NCBI GenBank assembly: GCA_024398135.1
Contig: CP073750.1
Span: forward strand, 806,001 to 870,000
From: a bacterium SCSIO 12643
GTDB lineage: Bacteria > Bacteroidota > Bacteroidia > Flavobacteriales_G > Salibacteraceae
Direction: 5' to 3'
Length of the DNA stretch: 64,000 nucleotides
Shown: positions 33,195-41,525 of the stretch, one piece after another
Layout: every line of letters begins with the position of its first letter
Numbering within the stretch: position 1 is the stretch's first letter
Program-made: the position numbers and the translations under genes
Notes under the pieces: model-generated
Seen by the model: only the letters and a program-made list of their open reading frames with translations
The model's database searches: none
What the model was told of the DNA's origin: nothing

Positions 33195-35280
33195 TAAAGA
33201 AAATAAACCTTCAAGCAATAATCCATTCTCAAGTGGTAGCAAAAAGAATTCTCCAAAGGGTGGCGGATTCAATTATTACTGGTTATACGCCATTTTTGCG
33301 ATTGGATTAATTGGATTAAACTTATTCAATTGGTCTCCTCAACCTGATAACATCAATTATGGGGAGTTTAAAGAAATGGTTCAGCGTGGTGACGTAAAAC
33401 GTGTTGAAATCATTAATAAAGAAATTGGTAAGGTTTACTTGAAAGACGAAGCCATAACCAAAGAGGAATATAAAGATCAGCCTTTTTCTAAAAAAGGCTC
33501 TGAAAACAGTTTTATCCCAAGAGGGCCTCAATTTACTTTTAATATTCCGCAAGCAGATTTCTTTGGAGAAAATCTGAATAAATGGCAAGAAGAATATGGA
33601 CTCGAGTATGATTATATTAAACAGGAAAACTGGTTTGGAGATATCATTGGAATCCTACTCCCAATTGTACTTTTAATTGGTTTCTGGTTTCTAATTATGC
33701 GTAGAATGGGTGGCGGAGCCGGTGGCGGTGGCCAGATCTTCAACATCGGTAAATCCAAAGCTACTTTATTCGATAAAAACGATACGGTAAAAACTTCATT
33801 TAAGGATGTTGCTGGTCTGGAAGAAGCCAAAGAAGAGGTTACGGAAATCGTTGACTTCCTAAAAAACCCAAATAAGTACACTTCTCTAGGCGCGAAAATT
33901 CCTCAGGGCGCTTTATTAGTCGGCCCTCCCGGAACAGGTAAAACTCTTTTGGCAAAGGCAGTTGCAGGTGAAGCGCATGTGCCGTTTTTCTCTTTATCCG
34001 GATCTGATTTCGTTGAGATGTTTGTCGGTGTGGGAGCTTCCAGAGTTCGTGACCTTTTCAAACAAGCTAAGGAAAAATCTCCATCAATCATTTTCATTGA
34101 TGAGATTGATGCAATTGGTCGCGCGAGAGGAAAGAACGCTATGCAAGGGTCAAATGATGAAAGAGAAAACACTCTGAATCAGCTTCTAACAGAAATGGAT
34201 GGATTCGGATCAAATTCAGGGGTTATCATTTTAGCAGCAACCAACCGTGCTGATATCTTAGATTCTGCATTACTACGTCCTGGACGTTTTGACAGACAAA
34301 TCCATGTAGATTTACCTGAAATTACTGAACGTAAAGCAATTTTCGAAGTACATTTAAAACCGCTAAAACTGGTTGAAGATATTGATATCGATTTTCTGGC
34401 AAATCAAACTCCTGGGTTCTCCGGTGCTGACATTGCCAATCTTTGTAATGAAGCAGCTTTAATCGCTGCAAGGAAAAAGAAAAATCAGGTAGAAAAACAA
34501 GACTTCTTAGATGCCGTTGACCGTATTATCGGTGGATTGGAAAAAAGAAGTAAAATTATTGCTCCGGAAGAAAAGAAAACCATTGCTTTCCACGAAGCAG
34601 GACATGCTACTACTTCATGGCTATTGGAACATGCATTTCCATTGGTAAAAGTCACAATCGTTCCAAGAGGACGTTCATTAGGTGCGGCATGGTATCTTCC
34701 TGAAGAAAGACAAATTACCACGACAGAACAACTATTAGATGAAATGTGTTCTGCTCTTGGAGGTCGTGCGGCCGAACAAATTATTTTCGGTAAAATCTCT
34801 ACGGGAGCTTTAAGTGACCTGGAAAAAGTAACCAAACAGGCCTATGCGATGGTGACATACTACGGCTTAGATGAGAGTGTAGGGAATATCAGTTTCTATG
34901 ATTCTTCTGGTCAACAAGATTATTCTTTCCAAAGACCATATAGTGAGAAAACTGCTGAAAAAATTGATTTAGCCGTAAGTAACCTGGTAGAACGAATGTA
35001 CCAGAAAACGCTTAAGTTGTTGGAAGAAAATAAGGATAAGTTGACTCAACTTGCAGAGACTCTTTTAGAAAAAGAGGTCATCTTTAAAGATGATCTGGAA
35101 GCTATTTTTGGTAAGCGTACATTTGAATCGGATGTGATTAAAGAAAAATTAGTTAAAGAGCAAGCCGAAGCTAAACTTGCCGCAGCTAATAATGAAACTG
35201 AAGAAACTAAACCTGAAGAACCAGTTCATAAAAATGGAACTGCGGATTCGGCTGTAGCTGAACAAAAAGAAGAATCGTAA
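33187..35280 (+). CDS. ftsH: ATP-dependent zinc metalloprotease FtsH
   Basis: A 697-residue membrane AAA+ protease that degrades misassembled membrane proteins and regulatory proteins. It has two transmembrane helices (about 30-47 and 152-172) around a periplasmic domain, then a Gly-rich linker. The AAA domain has Walker A GPPGTGKT (about 246-253), Walker [12 protein letters not shown], and the second region of homology [21 protein letters not shown]. The zinc site is HEAGH (about 469-473), with the third ligand in [11 protein letters not shown]. The C-terminal tail is low-complexity, rich in Glu/Lys/Ala, and may regulate turnover. Confidence 0.97.
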   Translation: MSNKENKPSSNNPFSSGSKKNSPKGGGFNYYWLYAIFAIGLIGLNLFNWSPQPDNINYGEFKEMVQRGDVKRVEIINKEIGKVYLKDEAITKEEYKDQPFSKKGSENSFIPRGPQFTFNIPQADFFGENLNKWQEEYGLEYDYIKQENWFGDIIGILLPIVLLIGFWFLIMRRMGGGAGGGGQIFNIGKSKATLFDKNDTVKTSFKDVAGLEEAKEEVTEIVDFLKNPNKYTSLGAKIPQGALLVGPPGTGKTLLAKAVAGEAHVPFFSLSGSDFVEMFVGVGASRVRDLFKQAKEKSPSIIFIDEIDAIGRARGKNAMQGSNDERENTLNQLLTEMDGFGSNSGVIILAATNRADILDSALLRPGRFDRQIHVDLPEITERKAIFEVHLKPLKLVEDIDIDFLANQTPGFSGADIANLCNEAALIAARKKKNQVEKQDFLDAVDRIIGGLEKRSKIIAPEEKKTIAFHEAGHATTSWLLEHAFPLVKVTIVPRGRSLGAAWYLPEERQITTTEQLLDEMCSALGGRAAEQIIFGKISTGALSDLEKVTKQAYAMVTYYGLDESVGNISFYDSSGQQDYSFQRPYSEKTAEKIDLAVSNLVERMYQKTLKLLEENKDKLTQLAETLLEKEVIFKDDLEAIFGKRTFESDVIKEKLVKEQAEAKLAAANNETEETKPEEPVHKNGTADSAVAEQKEES

Positions 35281-35357
35281 ATCGATATTATTCTTTCAGA
35301 TTTGATGGTGAATCTCCTTAAATTGGAGTAACTTTACTAGGATTAAAAAGTAAACAT

Positions 35358-35576
35358 ATGAATGCATTAAATAAAGACGGTTGGGTAAGTATTTTAACTT
35401 CAAATCACGAGTTAGATATCAACCTAAAAAAATCCAAATTAGAGTCTCAGGGAATAGAAGCGATCGTATTTAATCATCAGGACTCCATGCTTAAATCGTT
35501 AAATGATACTGATTTTATGGTTTCATTATACGTGCATGAAAATGATATTGAAAAAGCCAAACAGATTATTGAATAA
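35358..35576 (+). CDS. DUF2007-type small protein
   Basis: A 72-residue protein of the DUF2007 family (putative signal-transducing proteins, related to PII in fold), which usually have about 65-80 residues. It shows WVSILTSNHELDINLKKSKLESQGIEAIVFN, then a short beta hairpin, then ENDIEKAKQIIE at the C-terminus. Its function is unknown. It is in the same direction as ftsH (77 bases downstream) and cdsA (19 bases upstream of it). Confidence 0.82.
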   Translation: MNALNKDGWVSILTSNHELDINLKKSKLESQGIEAIVFNHQDSMLKSLNDTDFMVSLYVHENDIEKAKQIIE

Positions 35577-35595
35577 TCAATAATTTCCTCTCCAA

Positions 35596-36411
35596 TTGAT
35601 TACTAGAGCCATTTCAGGATTAGTCTTTATCTCAATCATTATTGGGACATTGATTTGGGGATTTTATCCTTCGCTAGTACTCTTTGCTATTATTGGTTTT
35701 ATAGGAACACTTGAATTTTATAAGCTTTCGAATAAGTTTAGCTCGCCTTATAAATACAGTGGCGCTATATTTAATAGCTTATTCATTCTATCTGCGGGAT
35801 ATTTCATTACGACTGGAACAGCCTTCTGGGCGTTTTCTGTATGGATGCTATTTATCCTCATATTTATCTTTCAGCTACTCAGTAAAAAATCTGAAACGTC
35901 CATTGTAGATATCTCTGTAACTATTTCCGGGGCTCTGTACTTAGCCGTACCGCTATTAAGTCTACTTGTATTAGCGATAATATCTGCAACTTATACAATT
36001 GACTTTAATTGGAAAATACCATTGTCCATATTTATTCTTACGTGGGTCAATGATACCGGAGCATATTTATCTGGAAGATCCTTTGGAAAGCACAAACTAT
36101 TTGAACGTATTTCACCTAATAAAACCTGGGAAGGGTCTATTGGAGGTTTGTTACTAAGTATTGTTGCCGGAATCGTTCTGCATACCTTCTGGAATACTTT
36201 TGAACTTCCGATTTGGATCGGGATCTCTGTATTGGTTAGCGTATTTGCTAATATCGGTGATCTAATGGAATCAGCATTTAAACGCAATGCTGATGTAAAA
36301 GATTCAGGATCAATTATGCCGGGCCATGGTGGTGTACTAGATCGCTTTGATGCGGTGTTATTAACAGCTCCTGTGGTTTTAGCCTACTTATTAACCTTTC
36401 TAGATTTATAG
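35596..36411 (+). CDS. cdsA: Phosphatidate cytidylyltransferase
   Basis: CdsA makes CDP-diacylglycerol from phosphatidate and CTP at the inner membrane, the branch point for phosphatidylethanolamine and phosphatidylglycerol. The 271-residue protein has about seven hydrophobic helices. The signature near the C-terminus is complete (SVFANIGDLMESAFKRNADVKDSGSIMPGHGGVLDRFD in outline, about 215-252), preceded by NDTGAYLSGRSFGKHKL and ISPNKTWEG. The start is TTG at 35596. It is followed 34 bases later by psd, its pathway partner, though psd also has its own promoter element. Confidence 0.95.
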   Translation: MITRAISGLVFISIIIGTLIWGFYPSLVLFAIIGFIGTLEFYKLSNKFSSPYKYSGAIFNSLFILSAGYFITTGTAFWAFSVWMLFILIFIFQLLSKKSETSIVDISVTISGALYLAVPLLSLLVLAIISATYTIDFNWKIPLSIFILTWVNDTGAYLSGRSFGKHKLFERISPNKTWEGSIGGLLLSIVAGIVLHTFWNTFELPIWIGISVLVSVFANIGDLMESAFKRNADVKDSGSIMPGHGGVLDRFDAVLLTAPVVLAYLLTFLDL

Positions 36412-36423
36412 CGACAATTAATT

Positions 36424-36431
36424 TACATTTG
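36424..36431 (+). promoter_or_regulatory. Bacteroidota -7 promoter element for psd
   Basis: TACATTTG matches TAnnTTTG, 14 bases before the psd ATG and just after the cdsA stop. Confidence 0.5.
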
Positions 36432-36445
36432 CCGAAATTCGAACT

Positions 36446-37099
36446 ATGCGATTACATAAAGAAGGAACTGTTAGCATTATTCTTGCGCTCATTTTTGGGT
36501 CTTTCCTTGTCTATCTAAGCACGATTTTTTCTGAATATTTTATTATTCGATTGATTCTACAACTTGGCGCTGTATATGTTGTTTGGATGGTCATTTATTT
36601 CTTCAGAAAACCGCATAGAACCTGTTCTCCTGTTGAAGGTAATATCTACTCTCCTGTAGATGGTAAAGTTGTGGCTATCGAACGTGTATTTGAAGATGAA
36701 TACCTCAAAACCGAATGTCTTCAGATTTCTGTTTTTATGTCTCCATTCAATGTACATATCAACTGGTCTCCGGTATCAGGAATCGTAAAGTACTTTAAAT
36801 ATCATCCAGGAAAGTTCTTAGTAGCCTGGCATCCGAAATCTTCGACTTTAAACGAAAGAACTACCTATGTAGTAGAAAATGAAAACGGAAAACCGGTGTT
36901 ATTTAGACAAATTGCCGGAGCGTTAGCACGTAGAATTGTTCACTATAAAGAAGAAGGTGATCAATTGGATGCTTGTGAAGAATTCGGCTTCATCAAATTT
37001 GGTTCTAGAGTAGATGTCTTCATACCTGTAGATGCAAAAGTTCAGGTTGAATTAGACCAAAAAGTTCAGGGAAGACGAAGTGTTCTGGCGGAATTTTAA
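36446..37099 (+). CDS. psd: Phosphatidylserine decarboxylase proenzyme
   Basis: Psd decarboxylates phosphatidylserine to phosphatidylethanolamine, with a pyruvoyl group made by self-cleavage. This is the short form, 217 residues, with two N-terminal hydrophobic segments (about 10-50). Core motifs are YSPVDGKVVAIE, MSPFNVHINWSPVSG, RQIAGALARRIV and, near the C-terminus, FIKFGSRVDVFIP. The Ser in FGSR is the cleavage and pyruvoyl residue. Together with cdsA it covers two steps of phosphatidylethanolamine synthesis; pssA is not in the window. Confidence 0.94.
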   Translation: MRLHKEGTVSIILALIFGSFLVYLSTIFSEYFIIRLILQLGAVYVVWMVIYFFRKPHRTCSPVEGNIYSPVDGKVVAIERVFEDEYLKTECLQISVFMSPFNVHINWSPVSGIVKYFKYHPGKFLVAWHPKSSTLNERTTYVVENENGKPVLFRQIAGALARRIVHYKEEGDQLDACEEFGFIKFGSRVDVFIPVDAKVQVELDQKVQGRRSVLAEF

Positions 37100-37102
37100 T
37101 TC

Positions 37103-37798
37103 CTATAAAATCGATAAAATTTCATTGAGGTGATTCACCTCGTAAGTAGGGTCAATAATCAAGTCCTCTTTTTCAGGATTAAATAAAATGCCATCCATCC
37201 CCACTTTCTTAGCGCCTTCAATATCCACGAGTTGATTATCACCAATCATCAGACTTTCTTTAGCCTGTGCATTCGTTTTATTTAAAGAATATCTAAAAAT
37301 AGCCGGATCGGGCTTTTTATAACCTGCTTGCTCTGAAGTAATAATTTCCTCAAAGAAACTACTCAAACCACTATTTTCAATCTTAATCGCTTGAATTTCT
37401 TCAAAGCCATTGGTAATAATATGCAAAGTATAATTCGAAGACAACTCCTTCAATACATCAATCGCATTTGGAAATAAAGCAGTTTTATACGGGCTATGTT
37501 CCACGTAATAATCTGCAACATCTTTGCTCAAATTCTTATCTTTTACGCCCAGATGAGATAAGGATTGTCTAAAACGCTCTGTACGTAGAGTCTCCTTACT
37601 CATTTTTCCATTACGATAATCCGCCCACATTTTGTGATTATACTTTTCGTATATATCGATAAAATCAGTTTCCTGACTCACTCCTTTATCGTTCAAATCA
37701 AAGTTTACGTAGATTTCTTTTAAAGCCAATCTGGAATTGGTTTTAAAATCCCATAAAGTGTGATCTAGATCAAAGAAAATGTGCTTATACTTTCTCAA
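37103..37798 (-). CDS. HAD-family pyrimidine 5'-nucleotidase (YjjG-like)
   Basis: A 231-residue haloacid dehalogenase-type phosphatase. Motif I is FFDLDHTLWDF (about 8-18, with the two catalytic Asp), motif II is HIITNGFEE (Thr), motif III carries KKPDPAIF (Lys), and motif IV is MIGDNQLVDIEGAKKVGM. The HTLWDF version of motif I is typical of YjjG-type nucleotidases, which remove phosphate from non-canonical pyrimidine nucleotides. It starts at TTG, overlapping the stop of the upstream membrane-protein gene (TTGA), and ends 3 bases from the psd stop in convergent orientation. Confidence 0.88.
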   Translation of the reverse strand: MRKYKHIFFDLDHTLWDFKTNSRLALKEIYVNFDLNDKGVSQETDFIDIYEKYNHKMWADYRNGKMSKETLRTERFRQSLSHLGVKDKNLSKDVADYYVEHSPYKTALFPNAIDVLKELSSNYTLHIITNGFEEIQAIKIENSGLSSFFEEIITSEQAGYKKPDPAIFRYSLNKTNAQAKESLMIGDNQLVDIEGAKKVGMDGILFNPEKEDLIIDPTYEVNHLNEILSIL

Positions 37799-38268
37799 TG
37801 CGCCTGAAATATAGATTTAATTAAATGTATAATTGGTTGAATTACCGGTTCAGAAAGTAAAGGCAATAAGATCGAAATCGGAATGAGTACTACCGCGTAA
37901 ACGCCTACTACCTTATGTTTTCCAGGGAAAAATTTTGCGACAATTAAAGCCGATACCGGAATTGAAATAATTGGAGCCAAAGCTGCAATTCCCATAATTC
38001 CATACCTGATTTTTACATGCACCATGGTTCTCGCCTTTTTTGTAAATACCGTTTTCTTTTTATCCGCGGTCCCCATCAATTCATCAAACCACCCGAATAT
38101 TGCCACCCCAAAATAATAGAAAACGATTGCTCCCAGGAGTGCTCCGATATAGGTAATGATCATGGTTTTAATCATTCCATAACCTGCAGCCAGCATCAGC
38201 CCCGGAGCTAGAAGCAATTTAGTTCCTGCAAAAAAGACAAAGAACAGAATACCTAATACATCCGACAT
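37795..38268 (-). CDS. Small integral membrane protein of unknown function
   Basis: A 157-residue protein with about four hydrophobic segments (about 2-27, 30-52, 88-110 and 120-142). A charged central loop (GTADKKKTVFTKKARTMVHVKIRYG) lies between the second and third. It resembles the small-multidrug-export/DedA-like membrane proteins in length and helix layout, but I cannot place it in either. It lies between upp (3 bases upstream) and the HAD phosphatase (4-base overlap), so it belongs to the same transcript as these pyrimidine-salvage genes. A nucleobase permease role is conceivable but not supported by any motif. Confidence 0.78.
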   Translation of the reverse strand: MSDVLGILFFVFFAGTKLLLAPGLMLAAGYGMIKTMIITYIGALLGAIVFYYFGVAIFGWFDELMGTADKKKTVFTKKARTMVHVKIRYGIMGIAALAPIISIPVSALIVAKFFPGKHKVVGVYAVVLIPISILLPLLSEPVIQPIIHLIKSIFQAH

Positions 38269-38271
38269 AAA

Positions 38272-38928
38272 CTATTCCTTTTTACCAAAAGCCAAATCTC
38301 CTGCATCACCCAATCCAGGAACGATATACGATTGAGCCGTCATCTCCGAATCAATAGCACCCGTCCAAATTGTAACATTTGATTTGACATTCTTCTTTAC
38401 GTATTGAATTCCTTCCGAACTGGAAATCACAGATACAATATGTACATGTTTTGGATTACCATAAGCCTCTAACAGAGCTTCGTAACTCAATAACATCGAC
38501 TGTCCGGATGCGAGCATAGGATCACATAAGATTAATGTTCTTTCCTCCAAATCCGGACTTGAGATATACTCTACTTTCACTTCAAAATCATCAGGAGCCA
38601 CATGCATTCTATATGCCGAAACAAAGGCATTATCTGCCCGATCAAAGTAATTTAATAATCCATAATGTAATGGTAGTCCCGCACGCAAAACTGTCGCAAT
38701 CACAGGTTGTTTCTCCATCAGATTAATATCACATTGACCTAATGGAGTTGTGATTAATTCCGAAGAGTAATCTAATCGCTTACTAACCTCATAAGCAAAG
38801 ATTTCCCCCATTCGTTCAATATTCCTCCTAAAACGCATGGAGTCTTTCTGGATGTCGACATTTCGAATCTCCATAATGTATTGGTTAAAAATTGAATTCT
38901 GTTCCCCTAAATTTATAACCTCTACCAT
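38272..38928 (-). CDS. upp: Uracil phosphoribosyltransferase
   Basis: Upp salvages uracil with PRPP to UMP. It has 218 residues, a normal length. Motifs: the central ATVLRAGLPLHYGLLNYFDRA, the PRPP loop TLILCDPMLASGQSM (about 131-145) and, at the C-terminus, the uracil-binding YIVPGLGDAGDLAFG. It is the first gene of a leftward unit with the membrane protein and the YjjG-like phosphatase. It follows rny with 29 bases between, so read-through from rny is possible. Confidence 0.95.
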   Translation of the reverse strand: MVEVINLGEQNSIFNQYIMEIRNVDIQKDSMRFRRNIERMGEIFAYEVSKRLDYSSELITTPLGQCDINLMEKQPVIATVLRAGLPLHYGLLNYFDRADNAFVSAYRMHVAPDDFEVKVEYISSPDLEERTLILCDPMLASGQSMLLSYEALLEAYGNPKHVHIVSVISSSEGIQYVKKNVKSNVTIWTGAIDSEMTAQSYIVPGLGDAGDLAFGKKE

Positions 38929-38957
38929 CTTAGTACTTTTTAAATATTAAACGTATT

Positions 38958-40499
38958 CTATTTCGCGATATGAACTGCTCTGGTTTCCCGGATTACTGTC
39001 ACACGTACCTGTCCAGGATATGTCATTTCTGATTGAATCTTTTGAGAAATTCCAAATGAAATCTCCGAAGCCATTTTATCATCTACTTTTTCAGACTCTA
39101 CCAATACACGAAGCTCTCTACCCGCTTGAATCGCATAAGCTTTCGTTACGCCTTCATGATTTAAAGCTAACTCTTCCAAATCTTTCAATCTTTGGATATA
39201 GCTTTCAACCACTTCTCTTCTTGCACCTGGTCTTGCTCCAGAAATCGCATCACATACCTGAACAATCGGAGATAATAAACTCGTCATCTCAATTTCATCA
39301 TGGTGTGCTCCAATCGCATTGATCACTTCAGGATGCTCATTATATTTTTGAGCCATTTTCATCCCCAGAATTGCGTGAGGAATTTCTGGTTCATCTTCTG
39401 GAACTTTTCCTATATCGTGTAATAATCCTGCACGCTTAGCCAACTTCGCATTTAATCCTAACTCTGATGCCATAGTCGCACATAAATTCGCTACTTCTCT
39501 CGAGTGTTGTAACAGATTTTGTCCATAAGAAGACCTGTACTTCATACGTCCTACCATTTTGATTAATTGCGGATGTAGATTATGGATACCTAAATCAATG
39601 GCAGTACGTTTTCCAACCTCCACAATTTCTTCCTCGATATGCTTGGTCGTTTTTCTTACAACATCTTCAATTCTTGCCGGGTGAATTCTACCATCCGTCA
39701 CTAATTGATGTAAAGACAATCTGGCAATTTCACGTCTTACCGGATCAAAACAAGAAAGAATAATAGCTTCCGGAGTATCATCTACTACGATCTCCACACC
39801 AGTTGCAGCTTCAATCGCTCGAATATTTCTACCCTCACGACCTATAATACGTCCTTTGATATCATCACTATCAATATTAAATACTGATACCGAATTCTCA
39901 ATAGCTTGCTCTGTTGCTACTCTTTGAATAGATTGAATTACAATTCTTTGTGCTTCTTTATTCGCACTAATCTTTGCGTCTTCAATGATATCCTGCATCA
40001 ACTTTGCTGCATTGTTCTTAGTCTCACCAGTTAGCGCATCTAATAATTCCTTTTTCGCATCTTCTGCTGAAATACCAGCAATGTTCTCCAACTGAGATAC
40101 CGCTTTCTTTAGTGATTTATCTAATTCAGCTTTTTTACTTTGATTATATGAAATCTGCTTATCTAGCTTACTTCTTAAATCTACATTCGTTTTCTCAGCC
40201 TTATTAACCTCTTGAAGCTTCTGATTCAACTTCGTTTCTTTATGCTTCACTCTTTGTTCGGCCTGTTGAATCTTTTGATTTTTACTATTAATCAATTTTT
40301 CATGATCAGACTTTAGTTGTAAAAACTTCTCTTTAGCCTCAATAATTTTTCGCTCCTTAATTACTTTCCCTTCTGCCTTAGCCTCCTCAATCAGCGCTTT
40401 ATTCCCCTTCTCTAATGTTTTTTTAATTAAGAAAAACACAATTCCTCCTCCAATGACTAATCCAATCGCTAGTCCTGATCCGATACTTATTATATCCAT
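38958..40499 (-). CDS. rny: Ribonuclease Y
   Basis: RNase Y is a membrane-anchored endoribonuclease that begins mRNA decay. The 513-residue protein has one N-terminal transmembrane helix (about 4-26), a long coiled coil (about 30-150), a KH RNA-binding domain (about 205-270, with [19 protein letters not shown]) and the HD catalytic domain (about 330-430, with HSREVA and [18 protein letters not shown]). The C-terminal part has the [16 protein letters not shown] ending typical of the family. It follows the 6S-like RNA. Confidence 0.96.
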   Translation of the reverse strand: MDIISIGSGLAIGLVIGGGIVFFLIKKTLEKGNKALIEEAKAEGKVIKERKIIEAKEKFLQLKSDHEKLINSKNQKIQQAEQRVKHKETKLNQKLQEVNKAEKTNVDLRSKLDKQISYNQSKKAELDKSLKKAVSQLENIAGISAEDAKKELLDALTGETKNNAAKLMQDIIEDAKISANKEAQRIVIQSIQRVATEQAIENSVSVFNIDSDDIKGRIIGREGRNIRAIEAATGVEIVVDDTPEAIILSCFDPVRREIARLSLHQLVTDGRIHPARIEDVVRKTTKHIEEEIVEVGKRTAIDLGIHNLHPQLIKMVGRMKYRSSYGQNLLQHSREVANLCATMASELGLNAKLAKRAGLLHDIGKVPEDEPEIPHAILGMKMAQKYNEHPEVINAIGAHHDEIEMTSLLSPIVQVCDAISGARPGARREVVESYIQRLKDLEELALNHEGVTKAYAIQAGRELRVLVESEKVDDKMASEISFGISQKIQSEMTYPGQVRVTVIRETRAVHIAK

Positions 40500-40540
40500 A
40501 TATAAAATTTCTTTTCGGATTTATTTCAAACCCTTTTAAA

Positions 40541-40747
40541 TAAAAAAACCCACATTAACCTAGTCGTTTGTAAAACCTTGAAAAGTACAAGATCGGAGAT
40601 GCCTTCCTCTCGCAACCTTCCTCCGTCTTTTGCAAAGCAAAAAATCTCCTTAATCAAGGATCACCTAGGCCCGGTTTTGATCAGACAAACAACATTCTCC
40701 TAACGATAAAAATGTTGATTTTACTAAACCTACTAAATCAATGCGGG
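40541..40747 (-). ncRNA. ssrS: Structured RNA between zapA and rny, probable 6S RNA (6S-Flavo type)
   Basis: Read leftward, 40747-40733 pairs with 40563-40549 over 15 consecutive base pairs (G-U pairs allowed), followed by a seven-U tract (40541-40548): a closing stem that doubles as a terminator. Inside, GUUUGU/ACAAAC, AAAACC/GGUUUU and GGAGAU/AUCUCC continue the arm around large internal loops, with small apical hairpins. The shape is one long irregular arm with an open middle, as in 6S RNA, the RNA polymerase decoy. Length (about 200 nt) and the place after zapA (E. coli ssrS also follows zapA) support this. No open reading frame fits. I have not been able to run a covariance model, so the family name is tentative. 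Confidence 0.68.
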
Positions 40748-40758
40748 AATTGATTTTA

Positions 40759-40778
40759 CTGTTATATTTCTATAACAG
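40759..40778. repeat. 8-bp inverted repeat between zapA and the 6S-like RNA
   Basis: CTGTTATA / TATAACAG with a 4-base loop and no U-run after it; it may separate the zapA message from the RNA, for example as a processing hairpin. Confidence 0.45.
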
Positions 40779-40803
40779 AATTAATATGTAAAGAACGTTC
40801 TAG

Positions 40804-41100
40804 TTATTTAACATTGCTCAAGTAACTGTCCAAATCGCTTCCTATCTCTTCCAGCTTTCCTTCCACATTACTTGAAATATTATCCATCTTATCATCCACT
40901 TCAAGAGCTTTATTGGCAAAAAACAAAGCAGTCATTGCTAACAAATCCTGCTTATCACTTACATCGTAAGTGTTTTCCAATTCTTTCATATTATCATTGA
41001 CTCTCTTCGCAGCTTTTCGTATTAACTCTTCTTCTTCTCTATCAATAGTTAACGGATAAACTCTATTTCCAATATTTACGTTTATTGACAACTTCTCCAT
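40804..41100 (-). CDS. zapA: Cell division protein ZapA
   Basis: ZapA binds and bundles FtsZ filaments at the division ring. The 98-residue length fits. The N-terminal FtsZ-binding head reads SINVNIGNRVYPLTIDREEEELIRKAAKRVND (in outline), and a C-terminal coiled coil follows with QDLLAMTALFFANKALE. It lies 3 bases downstream of a ZapB-like coiled-coil gene and upstream of the 6S-like RNA and rny. Confidence 0.9.
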   Translation of the reverse strand: MEKLSINVNIGNRVYPLTIDREEEELIRKAAKRVNDNMKELENTYDVSDKQDLLAMTALFFANKALEVDDKMDNISSNVEGKLEEIGSDLDSYLSNVK

Positions 41101-41103
41101 TTC

Positions 41104-41385
41104 CTATTGATTTAATAACGCAATGCATTTATCAACCTCCCGCACCAGCTCATTAATTTTCAATTTCATTTGCTTTTTCTCCACCTCATTTTCTACAGCA
41201 CTTTCTGTAATTTTCGCAACCAGGTGTTGTTTACTTACTGAAACCGATTTCTCTTCACATTCGATTAACCTTTTTTGAAGCACCTCATTTTCCTTCTTCA
41301 ATCTATCCACCTCTAAAACCGCATCCTGGTGCAACTTTTGTAAGTTCTTGATACCAAGATGAATTTTTTCTAATTGCTGTTCCAA
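41104..41385 (-). CDS. ZapB-like coiled-coil protein
   Basis: A 93-residue protein that is almost entirely coiled coil: heptad-like Leu/Ile spacing in LQKLHQDAVLEVDRLKKENE and again in KLKINELVREVDKCIALLN. It starts at TTG. It lies directly upstream of zapA, as similar small coiled-coil genes do in other Bacteroidota, and the pair probably acts together at the division ring in the manner of ZapA-ZapB. That role is inferred from context and coiled-coil form, not from sequence identity I can verify. Confidence 0.72.
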   Translation of the reverse strand: MEQQLEKIHLGIKNLQKLHQDAVLEVDRLKKENEVLQKRLIECEEKSVSVSKQHLVAKITESAVENEVEKKQMKLKINELVREVDKCIALLNQ

Positions 41386-41512
41386 AAAAATTTAATTTAA
41401 ATACAAGCTATGAGCAGGCACAAATTTATACGCCCCCACGTAATAAAACAAGTTTTAACCTCTTGTTGTGAAAAGCATTTTTAAAATAAATTCCACCAAT
41501 TCTTTTAATAGA

Positions 41513-41520
41513 TATTTTTG
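41513..41520 (+). promoter_or_regulatory. Promoter element 5 nt before the M23 peptidase ATG (near-leaderless)
   Basis: TATTTTTG matches TAnnTTTG; 5 bases separate it from the ATG at 41526. Confidence 0.5.
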
Positions 41521-41525
41521 TTCTT

